Positions 1-7,415 of a DNA stretch of 19,449 nucleotides are shown in pieces. A program made the position numbers and the translations under genes. The DNA lies in NCBI GenBank assembly GCA_902470835.1, contig CABRHR010000031.1, forward strand, positions 1 through 19,449, given 5' to 3'. Positions within the stretch are counted from its first letter, which is position 1, and each line of letters begins with the position of its first letter. The notes beneath the pieces were generated by a model that had not been told where the DNA came from, did not search any database, and saw nothing but the letters and a program-made list of their open reading frames with translations. The DNA comes from an uncultured Collinsella sp. (GTDB taxonomy: Bacteria > Actinomycetota > Coriobacteriia > Coriobacteriales > Coriobacteriaceae).

Positions 1-48
1 CGAGATAGCGTAGCGTCTCGTGGGCTCGGAGATGTGTATAAGAGACAG
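1..48 (+). other. Nextera i7 sequencing adapter left on contig end
   Basis: Positions 15-48 are the Nextera read-2 transposase adapter, ending in the 19-bp mosaic end AGATGTGTATAAGAGACAG. Positions 7-14 (AGCGTAGC) occupy the i7 index slot and 1-6 match the end of the P7 primer. The same sequence is present in reverse complement at the far end. This is library artefact, not genome. It also adds a false GTG start and the residues MYKRQ to the transketolase reading frame. Confidence 0.98.
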
Positions 49-495
49 GCCCGTCTGGCCTCGCCGGTTATCAACGACCCCGAGACCTACAAGTTCGAGT
101 TGGGTAAGGGCATTGTCATGCGCGAGGGCGCCGATGTGACCATCATCGCCTGCGGCCTGATGGTCGGCGAGGCTCTCGAGGCCGCCGAGCAGCTCGCTGC
201 CGAGGGTATCGACGCCGAGGTCATCAACATGCACACCATCAAGCCCATCGATGCCGACCTGATCGTCAAGAGCGCCACCAAGACCGGCCACGTCGTGACC
301 GTCGAGGAGCACTCCGTGATCGGCGGCCTGGGCAGCGCCGTCGCCGATGTCCTGTGCGAGCAGTGCCCGACGCCACTCAAGAAGATCGGCGTCAACGACA
401 CCTTCGGCGAGTCCGGTCCGGGCGCCGAGCTCCTGCACAAGTACGGCCTGGACGCCGCCAACATCGTGGCGACCACCAAGGAGTTCTTGTCGTAA
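49..495 (+). CDS. Transketolase, C-terminal subunit (5'-truncated by contig end)
   Basis: The last 148 codons of a transketolase C-terminal polypeptide, ending in TAA. Transketolase moves two-carbon ketol units between sugar phosphates in the non-oxidative pentose phosphate pathway, in the cytoplasm, using thiamine diphosphate. The visible part is the transketolase C-terminal domain: the stretch reading VTIIACGLMVGEALEAA, then a segment with INMHTIKPID, the VTVEEHSVIGGLGSAVA motif, and the FGESG segment near the end are all typical. In split transketolases this polypeptide is about 310 aa and carries the pyrimidine-binding domain plus this domain; the N-terminal subunit is usually encoded just upstream. 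Both that gene and the first half of this one are missing because the contig stops. The in-frame GTG at 34 comes from the adapter and is not a start. Confidence 0.93.
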   Translation, partial: ARLASPVINDPETYKFELGKGIVMREGADVTIIACGLMVGEALEAAEQLAAEGIDAEVINMHTIKPIDADLIVKSATKTGHVVTVEEHSVIGGLGSAVADVLCEQCPTPLKKIGVNDTFGESGPGAELLHKYGLDAANIVATTKEFLS

Positions 496-550
496 GACGG
501 TCTGCTTTGGCCTTAACTTGAGAGCCGCTTTTCGCATTGGGTAAAGAATA

Positions 551-590
551 AGCTGGGGCGCCTTCCATGTGGAGGGCGCCCCAGCTTTGT
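551..590 (+). terminator. Rho-independent terminator after transketolase
   Basis: A perfect 12-bp stem, AGCTGGGGCGCC at 551-562 with GGCGCCCCAGCT at 575-586. Inner pairs TTCC/GGAG leave a 4-nt loop. TTTGTGTTT follows. It begins 55 nt after the transketolase stop codon. The opposite strand also has a modest T-rich flank, so it may work in both directions. Confidence 0.88.
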
Positions 591-808
591 GTTTGGAGGC
601 GGCGGGAAAAGAAGTTAGAGAGGCTTTACGGTCGGGCCAGGGCGCAGTTGCGCAACGTTCAGCCCTAAACCCTAACAGCCAGAGGCGAATCGAAGAGGAT
701 TTCGCCCTGACATACGTGAGTTTCCGCAGGTCAGAAAAAGGGAATAAATTTCGGGGCTGGTACCCGCAGGCCAGGGCGTTGCGAGCTAAATCGGCGGCGC
801 GATAACAA
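588..808. other. Gene-free stretch with possible structured RNA
   Basis: No convincing gene. The one frame open on the plus strand has no ribosome binding site and codon use unlike the neighbours. The sequence holds a 10-bp palindrome GTTGCGCAAC at 647-656. A long bulged hairpin spans 680-709 (arms CAG-a-GGCGAA-TC and GA-t-TTCGCC-CTG, loop GAAGAG). The 10-mer GGCCAGGGCG occurs at 635-644 and again at 769-778, each followed a few bases later by TTGCG. This could be a structured non-coding RNA or a decayed intergenic element; I cannot assign it to a known family. Confidence 0.35.
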
Positions 809-833
809 GAAGGCGGGATTTACTCCCGCCTTC
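801..833 (-). terminator. Terminator of the sigma factor/ABC operon
   Basis: A 10-bp perfect stem, GAAGGCGGGA at 809-818 with TCCCGCCTTC at 824-833, and a 5-nt loop. Read on the minus strand it is followed by TTGTTATC, a partial T-tract. It lies about 90 nt beyond the stop of the minus-strand permease gene. A second, smaller inverted repeat (CATCAGG/CCTGATG, 922-938) straddles that stop codon. Confidence 0.6.
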
Positions 834-923
834 AGACAATCCACCTTCGCCCAGATGGTACGCAATCACTCGAAGGTTCGCCGATTCATGCATTTTTGGC
901 GGCAACGGCTCTGCTTGACATCA

Positions 924-2177
924 TCAGGCAACCTGATGGCGTTTGAACGTCCTTATCGCGAGAACAATGCCCGCCGCGAAAAGCAGAAGGTAGAAAGCAG
1001 CGAGGAACACGGGGAGCTCGACCACGACAGGGCCTATGGCGTACGAGACCATGTCGAAGAGGTTCAAGGGGTTCAGTGCGTTGTAGGGGAACAGGTAGAT
1101 GATGTGGTTCGCGATGCTGCTCGTCATCGTCGGCACGAAGATCGGAATCAAGATGAGAGCAACGCCGACTGCGAGGATTCCCATGGGGCTGTCTACCTTG
1201 GCCGACAGCGCGAGCACTATCCCAAGGAGGGCAAGGGTTGCGAGATACCCGACGAGGCAGCATATGAGGGCGGCGGCTGACAGGCTTATGCCGTAGGTGC
1301 ATGTGATGTTGCAGATCTGGATGGGTAGACCTGCGCCGTCGGCTCCGTAGAAGACGAGCGGTATTGCCAGGAAGACGAGTGTGAAGACCCAGTATATGGC
1401 GCTTGCCGCGATCATAGAGGCCGCCGCCTTCGCGCGCCCGAGCCTTGATTTGCCGAACTTGGTGGACAGCAGGATGGCGTCGGTTTTGGCCCGGTACTCC
1501 CCGTTGAACACCGATGCGCACGTTATCACGACTGCGAGCATCGCGAATATGAGGAACTGGGCGAGGTTGAGGAAGCCCTTCCATCCTCCTGCGTATCCGT
1601 ACTCGATGGGCGTTTGCACGCCTTGCGCCCTCTCGCTCCAGAACGCCCTCTCATCGTCGTTGTACGAGAGGGCCCCGTTCGCGTCGAGCCCGGAGGCTAT
1701 CTTCGAGCGGACTCGCCCGTAGAGGTCGACGGTGCCAGTCGTGTCGATAGCGGCTGCCACGGACACGGGCATCTGGTAGCCTTGCATCCAAGGGCTTGTC
1801 AGCAGCGCCATGAGGGCGCCGTTCTTCGCGCTGAACTCCCAGTACTCGTCCGCCTTCTCCCCGTAGGGCTTCCTGTCCGTCCTGTACTCTTCCTTGACCT
1901 CGCCGTCCGGACCGACGAACTCCTTGAACTCGCGGAGCGCCTCGGTGGCCTCCTCGTCGGTGATGGGGCCTGCGAGCGCTTCCGCGTTTGCCTTTATCTG
2001 GGCGATGGCGGCAGTGCCTTCGAATTCGGTGCCCATCTCCTTGGGGTCGAGGGCGTACTGGGACGTTATGTTGAAGAAGGCTATGACCGCGACCAGCGCT
2101 AGGACGGCTGCTATGGAGACCTGCGAGACACGCCTTGAGAGCATCTTCTTGAGCTCGTATCTGATGAGGCTACCCAC
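924..2177 (-). CDS. ABC-2 type transporter permease
   Basis: A 417-aa integral membrane protein, the permease partner of the ATPase encoded just upstream. The start is taken as GTG at 2177: it has GGAG 8 nt upstream and overlaps the ATPase stop by 8 nt (GTGGGTAG), whereas the longer frame would begin inside the ATPase gene. Hydrophobic segments are seen near residues 18-36, 208-228, 254-275, 296-325, 340-360 and 388-410. After the first helix comes a large hydrophilic region of about 170 residues, probably outside the membrane. This is the usual layout of ABC-2 permeases in which TM1 and TM2 flank a large extracytoplasmic domain. The basic C-terminus (RTFKRHQVA) fits a cytoplasmic end. Substrate is unknown; the sigma-factor context suggests envelope stress, antimicrobial peptide resistance or export. 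Confidence 0.82.
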   Translation of the reverse strand: MGSLIRYELKKMLSRRVSQVSIAAVLALVAVIAFFNITSQYALDPKEMGTEFEGTAAIAQIKANAEALAGPITDEEATEALREFKEFVGPDGEVKEEYRTDRKPYGEKADEYWEFSAKNGALMALLTSPWMQGYQMPVSVAAAIDTTGTVDLYGRVRSKIASGLDANGALSYNDDERAFWSERAQGVQTPIEYGYAGGWKGFLNLAQFLIFAMLAVVITCASVFNGEYRAKTDAILLSTKFGKSRLGRAKAAASMIAASAIYWVFTLVFLAIPLVFYGADGAGLPIQICNITCTYGISLSAAALICCLVGYLATLALLGIVLALSAKVDSPMGILAVGVALILIPIFVPTMTSSIANHIIYLFPYNALNPLNLFDMVSYAIGPVVVELPVFLAAFYLLLFAAGIVLAIRTFKRHQVA

Positions 2178-3117
2178 GGCGCGCTCCTTTCCTGCGTGCG
2201 ATTGCGTCCCGTCCCGCTTCCGCTTTCGTCCGCGAAACCGGCAGGCCCCCGGACTGCTCCTGGAAGAGGTAGAGGTAGACGTCCTCCAGCGTCGGCTCCA
2301 CGGCGCGCGCGCTCGGATGCGGGCGCTGCTGCGCCACCACGCGAACAATGGCAGAGCCGTCCTGGGCGTAGTGGATGTTGCCCACCGTTAGCGATGCCGA
2401 CATGGCGTCTGCCTCCCTCGGGGCGACAGTGCACTCCCAGACGCATCCCCTGATGTCCCCTGTGATCTCGTCGACCGTGCCCGTCGTGATGATGCCGCCA
2501 GCGCGCATCACGAGGATCTCGTCGGCGATGTACTCCACGTCAGAGACGATGTGCGTGGAGAGGATGACGATCTTGTCTTGGGCGAGAGAGGATATGAGGT
2601 TGCGGAAGCGGACGCGCTCCTTGGGGTCGAGCCCTGCGGTGGGCTCGTCGAGCACGAGGACAGACGGGTCGTTGAGCACCGCCTGGGCGATGCCGAGCCG
2701 CTGCTTCATGCCGCCGGAGAAGGTCTTGACCTTCCGCTTTGCGGCCTCTGCGAGACCGACAACTCCCAGGAGTTCGCGCGTACGCACTTTCGCCTGCTGC
2801 GCGGTGAGCCCCTTGAGCGATGCCAGGTACATCATGAAATCGAAGGCCGTGAAGTCCGGGTAGTAACCGAAGTCCTGGGGCAGGTACCCGAGGCGCGCCC
2901 GATAGCCGTCGCCAAGCTGGTCTATGGGGGTGCCCCCGAACAACACGCTTCCCGATGTCGGTCTCATGACATCGCATATCATGCGCATGAGCGTGGTCTT
3001 GCCTGCGCCGTTGGCCCCGAGCAGGCCGTAGACGCCGGGCGTGAAGCTGAAGCTCACGCGATCGACGGCGATATGGCTGCCGAACTGCTTGGTGAGCCTG
3101 TCAAGCCTGAGTTCCAT
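2170..3117 (-). CDS. ABC transporter ATP-binding protein
   Basis: A 315-aa cytoplasmic ATPase that powers the adjacent permease. All nucleotide-binding motifs are present: Walker A GANGAGKT (34-41), Q-loop Q81, signature SGGMK (134-138), Walker B VLVLDEP (153-159) and switch histidine H189 in STH. Beyond about residue 215 is an accessory C-terminal region with the EPTLEDVYLYLF motif typical of drug- and bacteriocin-type ABC-2 exporters, then a basic tail (ARRKGARRG). The ATG at 3117 has AAGGA-like ribosome binding sequence upstream. It lies 48 nt after the membrane protein gene, and its stop overlaps the permease GTG start by 8 nt, which suggests translational coupling. The motif set makes the assignment secure; the substrate cannot be told from sequence. 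Confidence 0.93.
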   Translation of the reverse strand: MELRLDRLTKQFGSHIAVDRVSFSFTPGVYGLLGANGAGKTTLMRMICDVMRPTSGSVLFGGTPIDQLGDGYRARLGYLPQDFGYYPDFTAFDFMMYLASLKGLTAQQAKVRTRELLGVVGLAEAAKRKVKTFSGGMKQRLGIAQAVLNDPSVLVLDEPTAGLDPKERVRFRNLISSLAQDKIVILSTHIVSDVEYIADEILVMRAGGIITTGTVDEITGDIRGCVWECTVAPREADAMSASLTVGNIHYAQDGSAIVRVVAQQRPHPSARAVEPTLEDVYLYLFQEQSGGLPVSRTKAEAGRDAIARRKGARRG

Positions 3118-3165
3118 GTTCGTTCCTTGTCCTTCGTTCGATGTTGCAGGTATGCAGGAGGAGAG

Positions 3166-3951
3166 CTAGAGCGCCGCCTTTGACGGGCGCGGCGAGAGGC
3201 CGCCTGAGACGCAGCGCATGAGTCTTGACGCCTCCAGGGCGGCGAGCGACATGGAGGCCATGAGCGCCGCGACCCATACGGCGAGAGACGCGCCCTCGTA
3301 CCAGAGGGGGAACGTCGCGCTCAGCAGCCAGAGCGCCGCGAGTACGGACATCGCAGGGGCGACGCTGGCGACGAGCGAGTTGCCCGGCAGACGGCGCGCA
3401 GCATAGAAGCAGGCGGCACACGAGCAGAAGAACGGCGTGCATGCGTACAGCAGTACGCGAAGCGCGTCGATCCCCGCGAGCGTTGGCACTGCCGCAACGG
3501 AGAGCGTAATCCAAAGCACGTCGGCAAGGCCGAAAAGCAAAAGCCTGCTCGCCAACACTTGCACGCAGCTGAACCGGCACGAGTACTCCATCTCGCAGAC
3601 GCGGGTCTCGAAGCTCTTGAATACCGATGGTGCCGCTATGGCAACCGAGAGGGCCGATGCCGCCATGACGACGACGGGGCTTCCCGAGCGCGGGCCGATC
3701 ACGCCGACGAGAACGAGCATGCATGCCAGAAGCGCGATCTGGAGCATCCATGCCCAGGGACGCACGAACCGGACCTGGCTCGCGACGAACCGCCAGAGCG
3801 GGATGTAATCCGCCTCCCTCGCGCCTCCGCAGGCGCGAGCCGCCTCTGCTTCCACGAGCAGCAAGGTGCGCTTGCGCGCCGAGGCATCGGGGGATGCCGC
3901 GTCGGCGGCGTAGTAGCTCCTCAGCGCATCCTTTAGCTTCGAGTCATCCAT
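3166..3951 (-). CDS. Six-helix membrane protein paired with sigma factor
   Basis: A 261-aa protein with a hydrophilic N-terminus of about 65 residues and six hydrophobic segments near 66-86, 91-109, 136-156, 162-183, 193-213 and 220-240. The ATG at 3951 overlaps the sigma factor stop by 8 nt (ATGGATGA), so the two are likely translated together. That position is where an anti-sigma or sigma-controlling membrane protein is often encoded, and the soluble N-terminus could bind the sigma factor. However, I see no zinc-binding anti-sigma motif (HxxxCxxC), and the residue set does not name a family. It could equally be an accessory subunit of the ABC exporter. Cysteines are frequent in the middle of the protein (residues 119-129 and 171-181). 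Function not assigned. Confidence 0.75.
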   Translation of the reverse strand: MDDSKLKDALRSYYAADAASPDASARKRTLLLVEAEAARACGGAREADYIPLWRFVASQVRFVRPWAWMLQIALLACMLVLVGVIGPRSGSPVVVMAASALSVAIAAPSVFKSFETRVCEMEYSCRFSCVQVLASRLLLFGLADVLWITLSVAAVPTLAGIDALRVLLYACTPFFCSCAACFYAARRLPGNSLVASVAPAMSVLAALWLLSATFPLWYEGASLAVWVAALMASMSLAALEASRLMRCVSGGLSPRPSKAAL

Positions 3952-4480
3952 TGCCTTCTCCCATCAGTTCCTTGAGCCTGCCGAGCGCGCGCCGCTCGAT
4001 TCGATAGAGAGCGAACCTCGACTTCCCCGTCACGGCGGAGATATCGGACATAGGCAGGTCCTGGCCGTAGCGAAGCTCGATGACCTCGCGCTCCTCTTCC
4101 GTAAGGCGGGCGAGGGCACCCGCCATGGTCAGCCGTCCGTCCATGTCTGCATGCCGCACGTCAGGAATTGTCTGCACATCGTCCTCGTCCAAGGCACCAA
4201 CCGGTCTCTGACCTCGGTAGAAGTCGGCACAGACATTGCGCGCGCAGGCGTAGAGATACGCAAGGGGCTTTCCATGCTCGGCGTATAGCGCATCGCTCCG
4301 CACGAGCCGAAGGAACACCTCCTGCGTCACGTCTTGGGCATCCTCTTTCGAGGGGAGCCTTCGCGCGCAGTAGCGGTATACCTTGTCGTAGTGCTCCTCT
4401 GCGAAGCGCCCTACCAAAGAGTCGTTCTCGCGGCCTGGCGCGTCCGCCCTGCCGTTGCTGCCGTATGGAAAGCTATGCAT
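3944..4480 (-). CDS. ECF-type RNA polymerase sigma factor
   Basis: A 178-aa sigma-70 family protein of the two-domain extracytoplasmic-function type. Region 2 spans about residues 24-92 with the characteristic DAQDVTQEVFLRLVR segment and the YLYACARNVCADFYR helix that contacts the -10 element. Region 4 spans about 118-172 with LTEEEREVIELRYGQDLPMSDISAVTGKS, the helix-turn-helix that reads the -35 element. It is the first gene of a minus-strand operon with the membrane protein, ATPase and permease, so it probably controls that operon. The ATG at 4480 is preceded by AGGAGG at 12 nt, a slightly long spacing; GGGAAG lies closer. The signal it responds to cannot be seen. Confidence 0.9.
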   Translation of the reverse strand: MHSFPYGSNGRADAPGRENDSLVGRFAEEHYDKVYRYCARRLPSKEDAQDVTQEVFLRLVRSDALYAEHGKPLAYLYACARNVCADFYRGQRPVGALDEDDVQTIPDVRHADMDGRLTMAGALARLTEEEREVIELRYGQDLPMSDISAVTGKSRFALYRIERRALGRLKELMGEGNG

Positions 4481-4548
4481 TCTCTTCCCTCACCTCCTAT
4501 AGGGCATAACGTGGTTTGGCGCCGGGATGTGCGCGGATTTTTGATATT

Positions 4549-4567
4549 TACGTCCCATTTTGTATCC
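4549..4567. repeat. Left half of palindromic intergenic element (copy A)
   Basis: TACGTCCCATTTTGT at 4549-4563 matches the left arm of the intact hairpin at 16301-16337 (14 of 17 bases over 4551-4567) but lacks its right arm here. The missing arm, in matching sequence, is found at 8304-8312, on the far side of the accessory island. Confidence 0.5.
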
Positions 4568-4748
4568 ATGCGGCAGCCCTGTGAGTGGCGGGCATTTCAC
4601 TGAATTCCAGCATGTCAGGGATGATGGCTGGGATATTAATGGGGTTAGGGTGCATCCAGAGCTTATTGCATCGGGCGGCTTGAGCGTTTTCGGAGAAGAG
4701 ATTGGGCGGTTTATGCGAGAGTATTTAAGAGGTGGCACCGCTCATTAG
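4560..4748 (+). pseudogene. Short orphan reading frame, possible gene remnant
   Basis: A 62-codon frame with only a TTG start and no ribosome binding site. The second half (DGWDINGVRVHPELIASGGL, then VFGEEIGRFMREYL) reads like real protein rather than random translation, so it may be the tail of a gene lost when the island was formed. I do not recognise it. It fills part of the 390-nt gap between the divergent sigma factor and toxin genes. Confidence 0.25.
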
Positions 4749-4802
4749 AAAACCCTAACGTCAGACGAGTATCAGTCTGAGTGGTCTATGTACAGAATTA
4801 AA

Positions 4803-4838
4803 TTGATCTCAAAAGTCAATATTGACCTCAGAGGTCAA
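4803..4838 (+). promoter_or_regulatory. Tandem palindromic operators of the toxin-antitoxin operon
   Basis: Two related 17-bp palindromes lie head to tail: TTGATCTCAAAAGTCAA (4803-4819) and TTGACCTCAGAGGTCAA (4822-4838). They match at 14 of 17 positions and their centres are 19 bp apart. The second is a perfect inverted repeat around a single central base and overlaps the predicted -35 box. The region between them forms a further 12-bp palindrome, GTCAATATTGAC (4815-4826). This is the expected layout for cooperative autorepression by the XRE-domain protein encoded in the operon. Confidence 0.7.
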
Positions 4839-4850
4839 TTGCAATATCCT
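4822..4850 (+). promoter_or_regulatory. Promoter of the toxin operon
   Basis: TTGACC at 4822-4827 and TATCCT at 4845-4850 are separated by 17 nt. The -35 box sits inside the downstream operator, so repressor binding would block RNA polymerase. The start of transcription would be near 4857, giving a leader of only about 13 nt that begins next to the ribosome binding site. Confidence 0.55.
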
Positions 4851-4869
4851 TCTATCAAAGGAGGTGGCG

Positions 4870-5184
4870 ATGGATATCGAATATGCAAGCAAGTCGCTGG
4901 AGAAGAGCCTTAAGGATCAGAGGGCGATAACGAGGAACTACGGCAAGATAGCCAAGAACCTCATTCATCGTCTTTCCGATCTGCGGGTTGCGAATGACCT
5001 TTCGCAGATTACCCATCTGCCGCCGCCGCGCAGGCACAAGCTGACCGGCAACTTTGAGGGCTGTTGGGGAATCGACCTCAGCAAGAACATGAGACTGGTC
5101 ATCCGTCCCGTCGGGGAGTTTGACCCGGATGACCTTACGACGATCACCAGCGTCTGCATCGTGGATATTCAGGACTACCACTGA
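4870..5184 (+). CDS. higB: HigB-like toxin, RelE/ParE superfamily
   Basis: A 104-aa basic protein of the plasmid-maintenance killer (HigB) group. Toxins of this family are ribosome-dependent mRNA endonucleases held inactive by an antitoxin. Typical features are the N-terminal helices rich in Lys/Arg (KSLEKSLKDQRAITRNYG), a segment listing IHRLSDLRVANDLSQI, then LPPPRRHKLTGNFEGCWGID and NMRLVIRP, and a C-terminal strand ending VDIQDYH. The start is ATG at 4870, with AAAGGAGGT 5 nt upstream; an in-frame start further up would lie in the promoter. The antitoxin-like gene begins 22 nt after the stop, so the toxin comes first, the usual higBA order. Base composition is lower in GC than the flanking core genes, which suggests transfer. 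Confidence 0.82.
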   Translation: MDIEYASKSLEKSLKDQRAITRNYGKIAKNLIHRLSDLRVANDLSQITHLPPPRRHKLTGNFEGCWGIDLSKNMRLVIRPVGEFDPDDLTTITSVCIVDIQDYH

Positions 5185-5206
5185 GCTAGGAGAGGAGAAG
5201 ATAGCT

Positions 5207-6259
5207 ATGAGTGATTTCATCGTCGCGCCCGGCGAGATCATCAAGGAATACCTTGATGCGCGCGGTTTGACCCAAAAGGAAGTTTCGAAGCGTACCGGCG
5301 TGAGCGAGCGCCACCTCTCCCAGCTTCTGAACGGGAAGACCAGGCTTACCGAGGACATGGCGCTGAAGCTTGAGAAGGTCATGCCCGACGTTCCCGCGAG
5401 TTTTTGGCTTAACTATGAGGTCAAGTATCAGGAGTACCTTGCCCGCGAACGCGAGGAGGCGCATCTGGAGGAGCTTGACCTTAAGGAGATCGCCAAGAGG
5501 TTTCATTTCAAGGAGGTCTTTCCGCGAACGAGCATGTCTTTGGTTGAGCAAGCTGCGGCTATGCTGAAGATTCTGGGCGTTTCGGATTTTGACCGCTACA
5601 TGACTGCAATTCCCGGCGGGATGGAGTTCATGCAGGATGGTGGCAATTCGGAGGCTGTTGCCGTTTGGCTCGGGCTCTGCAAAGAGGAGATTGAGACTCA
5701 GAATAAGGATTTAAGCGATACTCAATACTCTAGAGAGCTGCTTGAGTCGTCGCTTGGTCGTTTGAAGAAGATTGCCCTGAATCCAGATGTAAACGGTTCT
5801 ATCAAGAGCGCACGCAAGCTTCTGAACAGGTGTGGAGTTTACCTAGTTGAGCATGAAGCTATCTCGAACGCTAAAGTACGTGGCGTGTTGACAACCTACT
5901 TGGGTCATCCTGCTATTTTCATCAGCAAGCGATACAAGACTCATGATCATGTCTGGTTTACGGTCGTGCATGAGCTTGCACACCTCTTGTTTCATTACGA
6001 CCCCAAGCAGCAAATCGTGTCGATGGAAGAACTTGCAAGCGAAGAGCATAAGGACGAAGAGGCCAATGCGTTCGCAAGGCGTTTCTTCGTAGACCTGGAC
6101 GAGTATGAGAGCTTTGTTGCAGCCGGTCATTTTACTGAGGGAAGAATCAGGGAATTCTCGTCCAGCCAGAGGGTGGATCCGGGTATTACGGTCGGCTTTC
6201 TTCAGCATGATGGATGCATCGGGTTTGACGCTTTCTCTAATCTTAAGTCCGCTTGTTAG
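5207..6259 (+). CDS. HigA-like XRE antitoxin fused to ImmA/IrrE metallopeptidase
   Basis: A 350-aa two-domain protein. Residues about 6-64 form a HigA-type helix-turn-helix (PGEIIKEYLDARGLTQKEVS, then VSERHLSQLLNGKTRLT). The C-terminal half is an ImmA/IrrE zinc-peptidase domain with the HELAH motif at 255-259 and a probable third ligand, Glu285, in EANAFARRFF. ImmA/IrrE peptidases cut repressors in response to a signal, for example in ICEBs1 and in Deinococcus. Canonical HigA is only about 100 aa, so this is a long fused form. The start is ATG at 5207, following AGGAGAGGAG; longer frames would overlap the toxin gene. It likely neutralises the toxin and represses the operon through the palindromes at 4803-4838. 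Whether the peptidase acts on itself, the toxin or another target is unknown. Confidence 0.85.
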   Translation: MSDFIVAPGEIIKEYLDARGLTQKEVSKRTGVSERHLSQLLNGKTRLTEDMALKLEKVMPDVPASFWLNYEVKYQEYLAREREEAHLEELDLKEIAKRFHFKEVFPRTSMSLVEQAAAMLKILGVSDFDRYMTAIPGGMEFMQDGGNSEAVAVWLGLCKEEIETQNKDLSDTQYSRELLESSLGRLKKIALNPDVNGSIKSARKLLNRCGVYLVEHEAISNAKVRGVLTTYLGHPAIFISKRYKTHDHVWFTVVHELAHLLFHYDPKQQIVSMEELASEEHKDEEANAFARRFFVDLDEYESFVAAGHFTEGRIREFSSSQRVDPGITVGFLQHDGCIGFDAFSNLKSAC

Positions 6260-6272
6260 TAGGTGACGCCCC

Positions 6273-7415
6273 ATGTATGTCCTCACACTAAAGAATCGCC
6301 TAAATGAGTTCAGGGCCGTACAAAGGCTGCGGGAGCTCGGACTTTTAGACGAAGGGCTTCTGCCTTTGGTCGAGGTGGTTAAGAAGGACGTTGCCTTTGA
6401 TAAGCTGGTCGATCCCTCAACGGGTGAGTACGTCAAGGTCAACAAGCCATATAAAAGTGGAAAGCGCAAAGGTCAGCCCCGTATGTGCACGGTAGATGAT
6501 CTTGAGACTGAGCGCGATGTCACCTTGGATAACATTAGTGATGCCTTTGCCGGTAAAAAGGTGTTGGTCGACTTCTTCCGCTGCTATATGCCCAAATACA
6601 AAGGCGCCGACCCCTCAAAATGCAAGCTTGTTCTTAAAATGAGCAACGACTTGGCGTTTTACGAGGAGGCGGTTAAGCGGCTTGCCGACTATCGAGATCT
6701 CATCCCGGTCATCTCGGTGATTGACGAGCTGTCCAACCTCTCACCAAAATCCTTGGAAGCTTTGATTTTGGAGCTAAGGAAGACTTCTTCAAATAAACCA
6801 GTCGCCATCCGGATATCGACATATGAGGGGTACGAGCGCATCTTGTCTGACCTTTTGGGGCCGGATGACTACTTGATTTACGACATCAACGAGACCCCGC
6901 CCGCTTCTCGTATCGAAGAGTTTGACGAGTTGGCTGACCTTCATATTGCGGCGCACTCTGTCCTACTGTGTTCGCCGCGCAAACGCGATGACGGGAACAA
7001 GGTGTACGAAGATGGCTGTTTCATCGACAATAGCCACATTCGTGACTTTTCCGAATATGGTTTCGAAGGCGTCGGCGACTATGCCGGGCTTCGTGATTCC
7101 TTACCGCCCCGTCCGGGCGCGGGGGCCACTGGACGTGCTCTTGCCCTTTTTTATGACGGTTCATCAAATACCTTCAAAAGGTATATCAATCCAGACGTGA
7201 AGAAAGGCCAATCCGGCTACGACGATGTCGTAAAACAGATACTTGCAGACAGGGGCGAGCTGGAAAGACATGCTGGCGAATGCGCCGTACTGTCTGAAAT
7301 AGCTGATCATGCCGCAGCCGGAAACTATGGCGGTTGGCAGACTTGGATTGTGTACACCGTTGTTCGCTACGTGCAGCAGCTCTACCTCGCCCACGGTAAC
7401 AGCTACAACCTCTAG
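6273..7415 (+). CDS. sce7725-family protein (T4 beta-protein-like)
   Basis: A 380-aa soluble protein of the beta-protein group named after phage T4, close to the sce7725 family, whose members are often encoded beside an sce7726-family protein as here. Visible segments include the opening MYVLTLKNRLNEFRAVQRL, PLVEVVKKD (residues 31-39), KKVLVDFFRCY (about 94-104), the LIPVISVIDE strand in the middle and the DNSHIRDFSEYGF segment, then a C-terminal region with NYGGWQTWIVYTVVRYVQQL. The ATG at 6273 has AGGTGA 8 nt upstream and follows the antitoxin stop by 13 nt, so it is the third gene of the operon. Its stop overlaps the stop of the convergent nuclease-like gene by 4 nt. No enzymatic function is established; a defence role is inferred from context. 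Confidence 0.7.
   Translation: MYVLTLKNRLNEFRAVQRLRELGLLDEGLLPLVEVVKKDVAFDKLVDPSTGEYVKVNKPYKSGKRKGQPRMCTVDDLETERDVTLDNISDAFAGKKVLVDFFRCYMPKYKGADPSKCKLVLKMSNDLAFYEEAVKRLADYRDLIPVISVIDELSNLSPKSLEALILELRKTSSNKPVAIRISTYEGYERILSDLLGPDDYLIYDINETPPASRIEEFDELADLHIAAHSVLLCSPRKRDDGNKVYEDGCFIDNSHIRDFSEYGFEGVGDYAGLRDSLPPRPGAGATGRALALFYDGSSNTFKRYINPDVKKGQSGYDDVVKQILADRGELERHAGECAVLSEIADHAAAGNYGGWQTWIVYTVVRYVQQLYLAHGNSYNL

Noticed and set aside
569..805. 78-codon plus-strand frame after the transketolase terminator
   Set aside because: It starts within the terminator stem-loop, has no ribosome binding site and shows no protein pattern.
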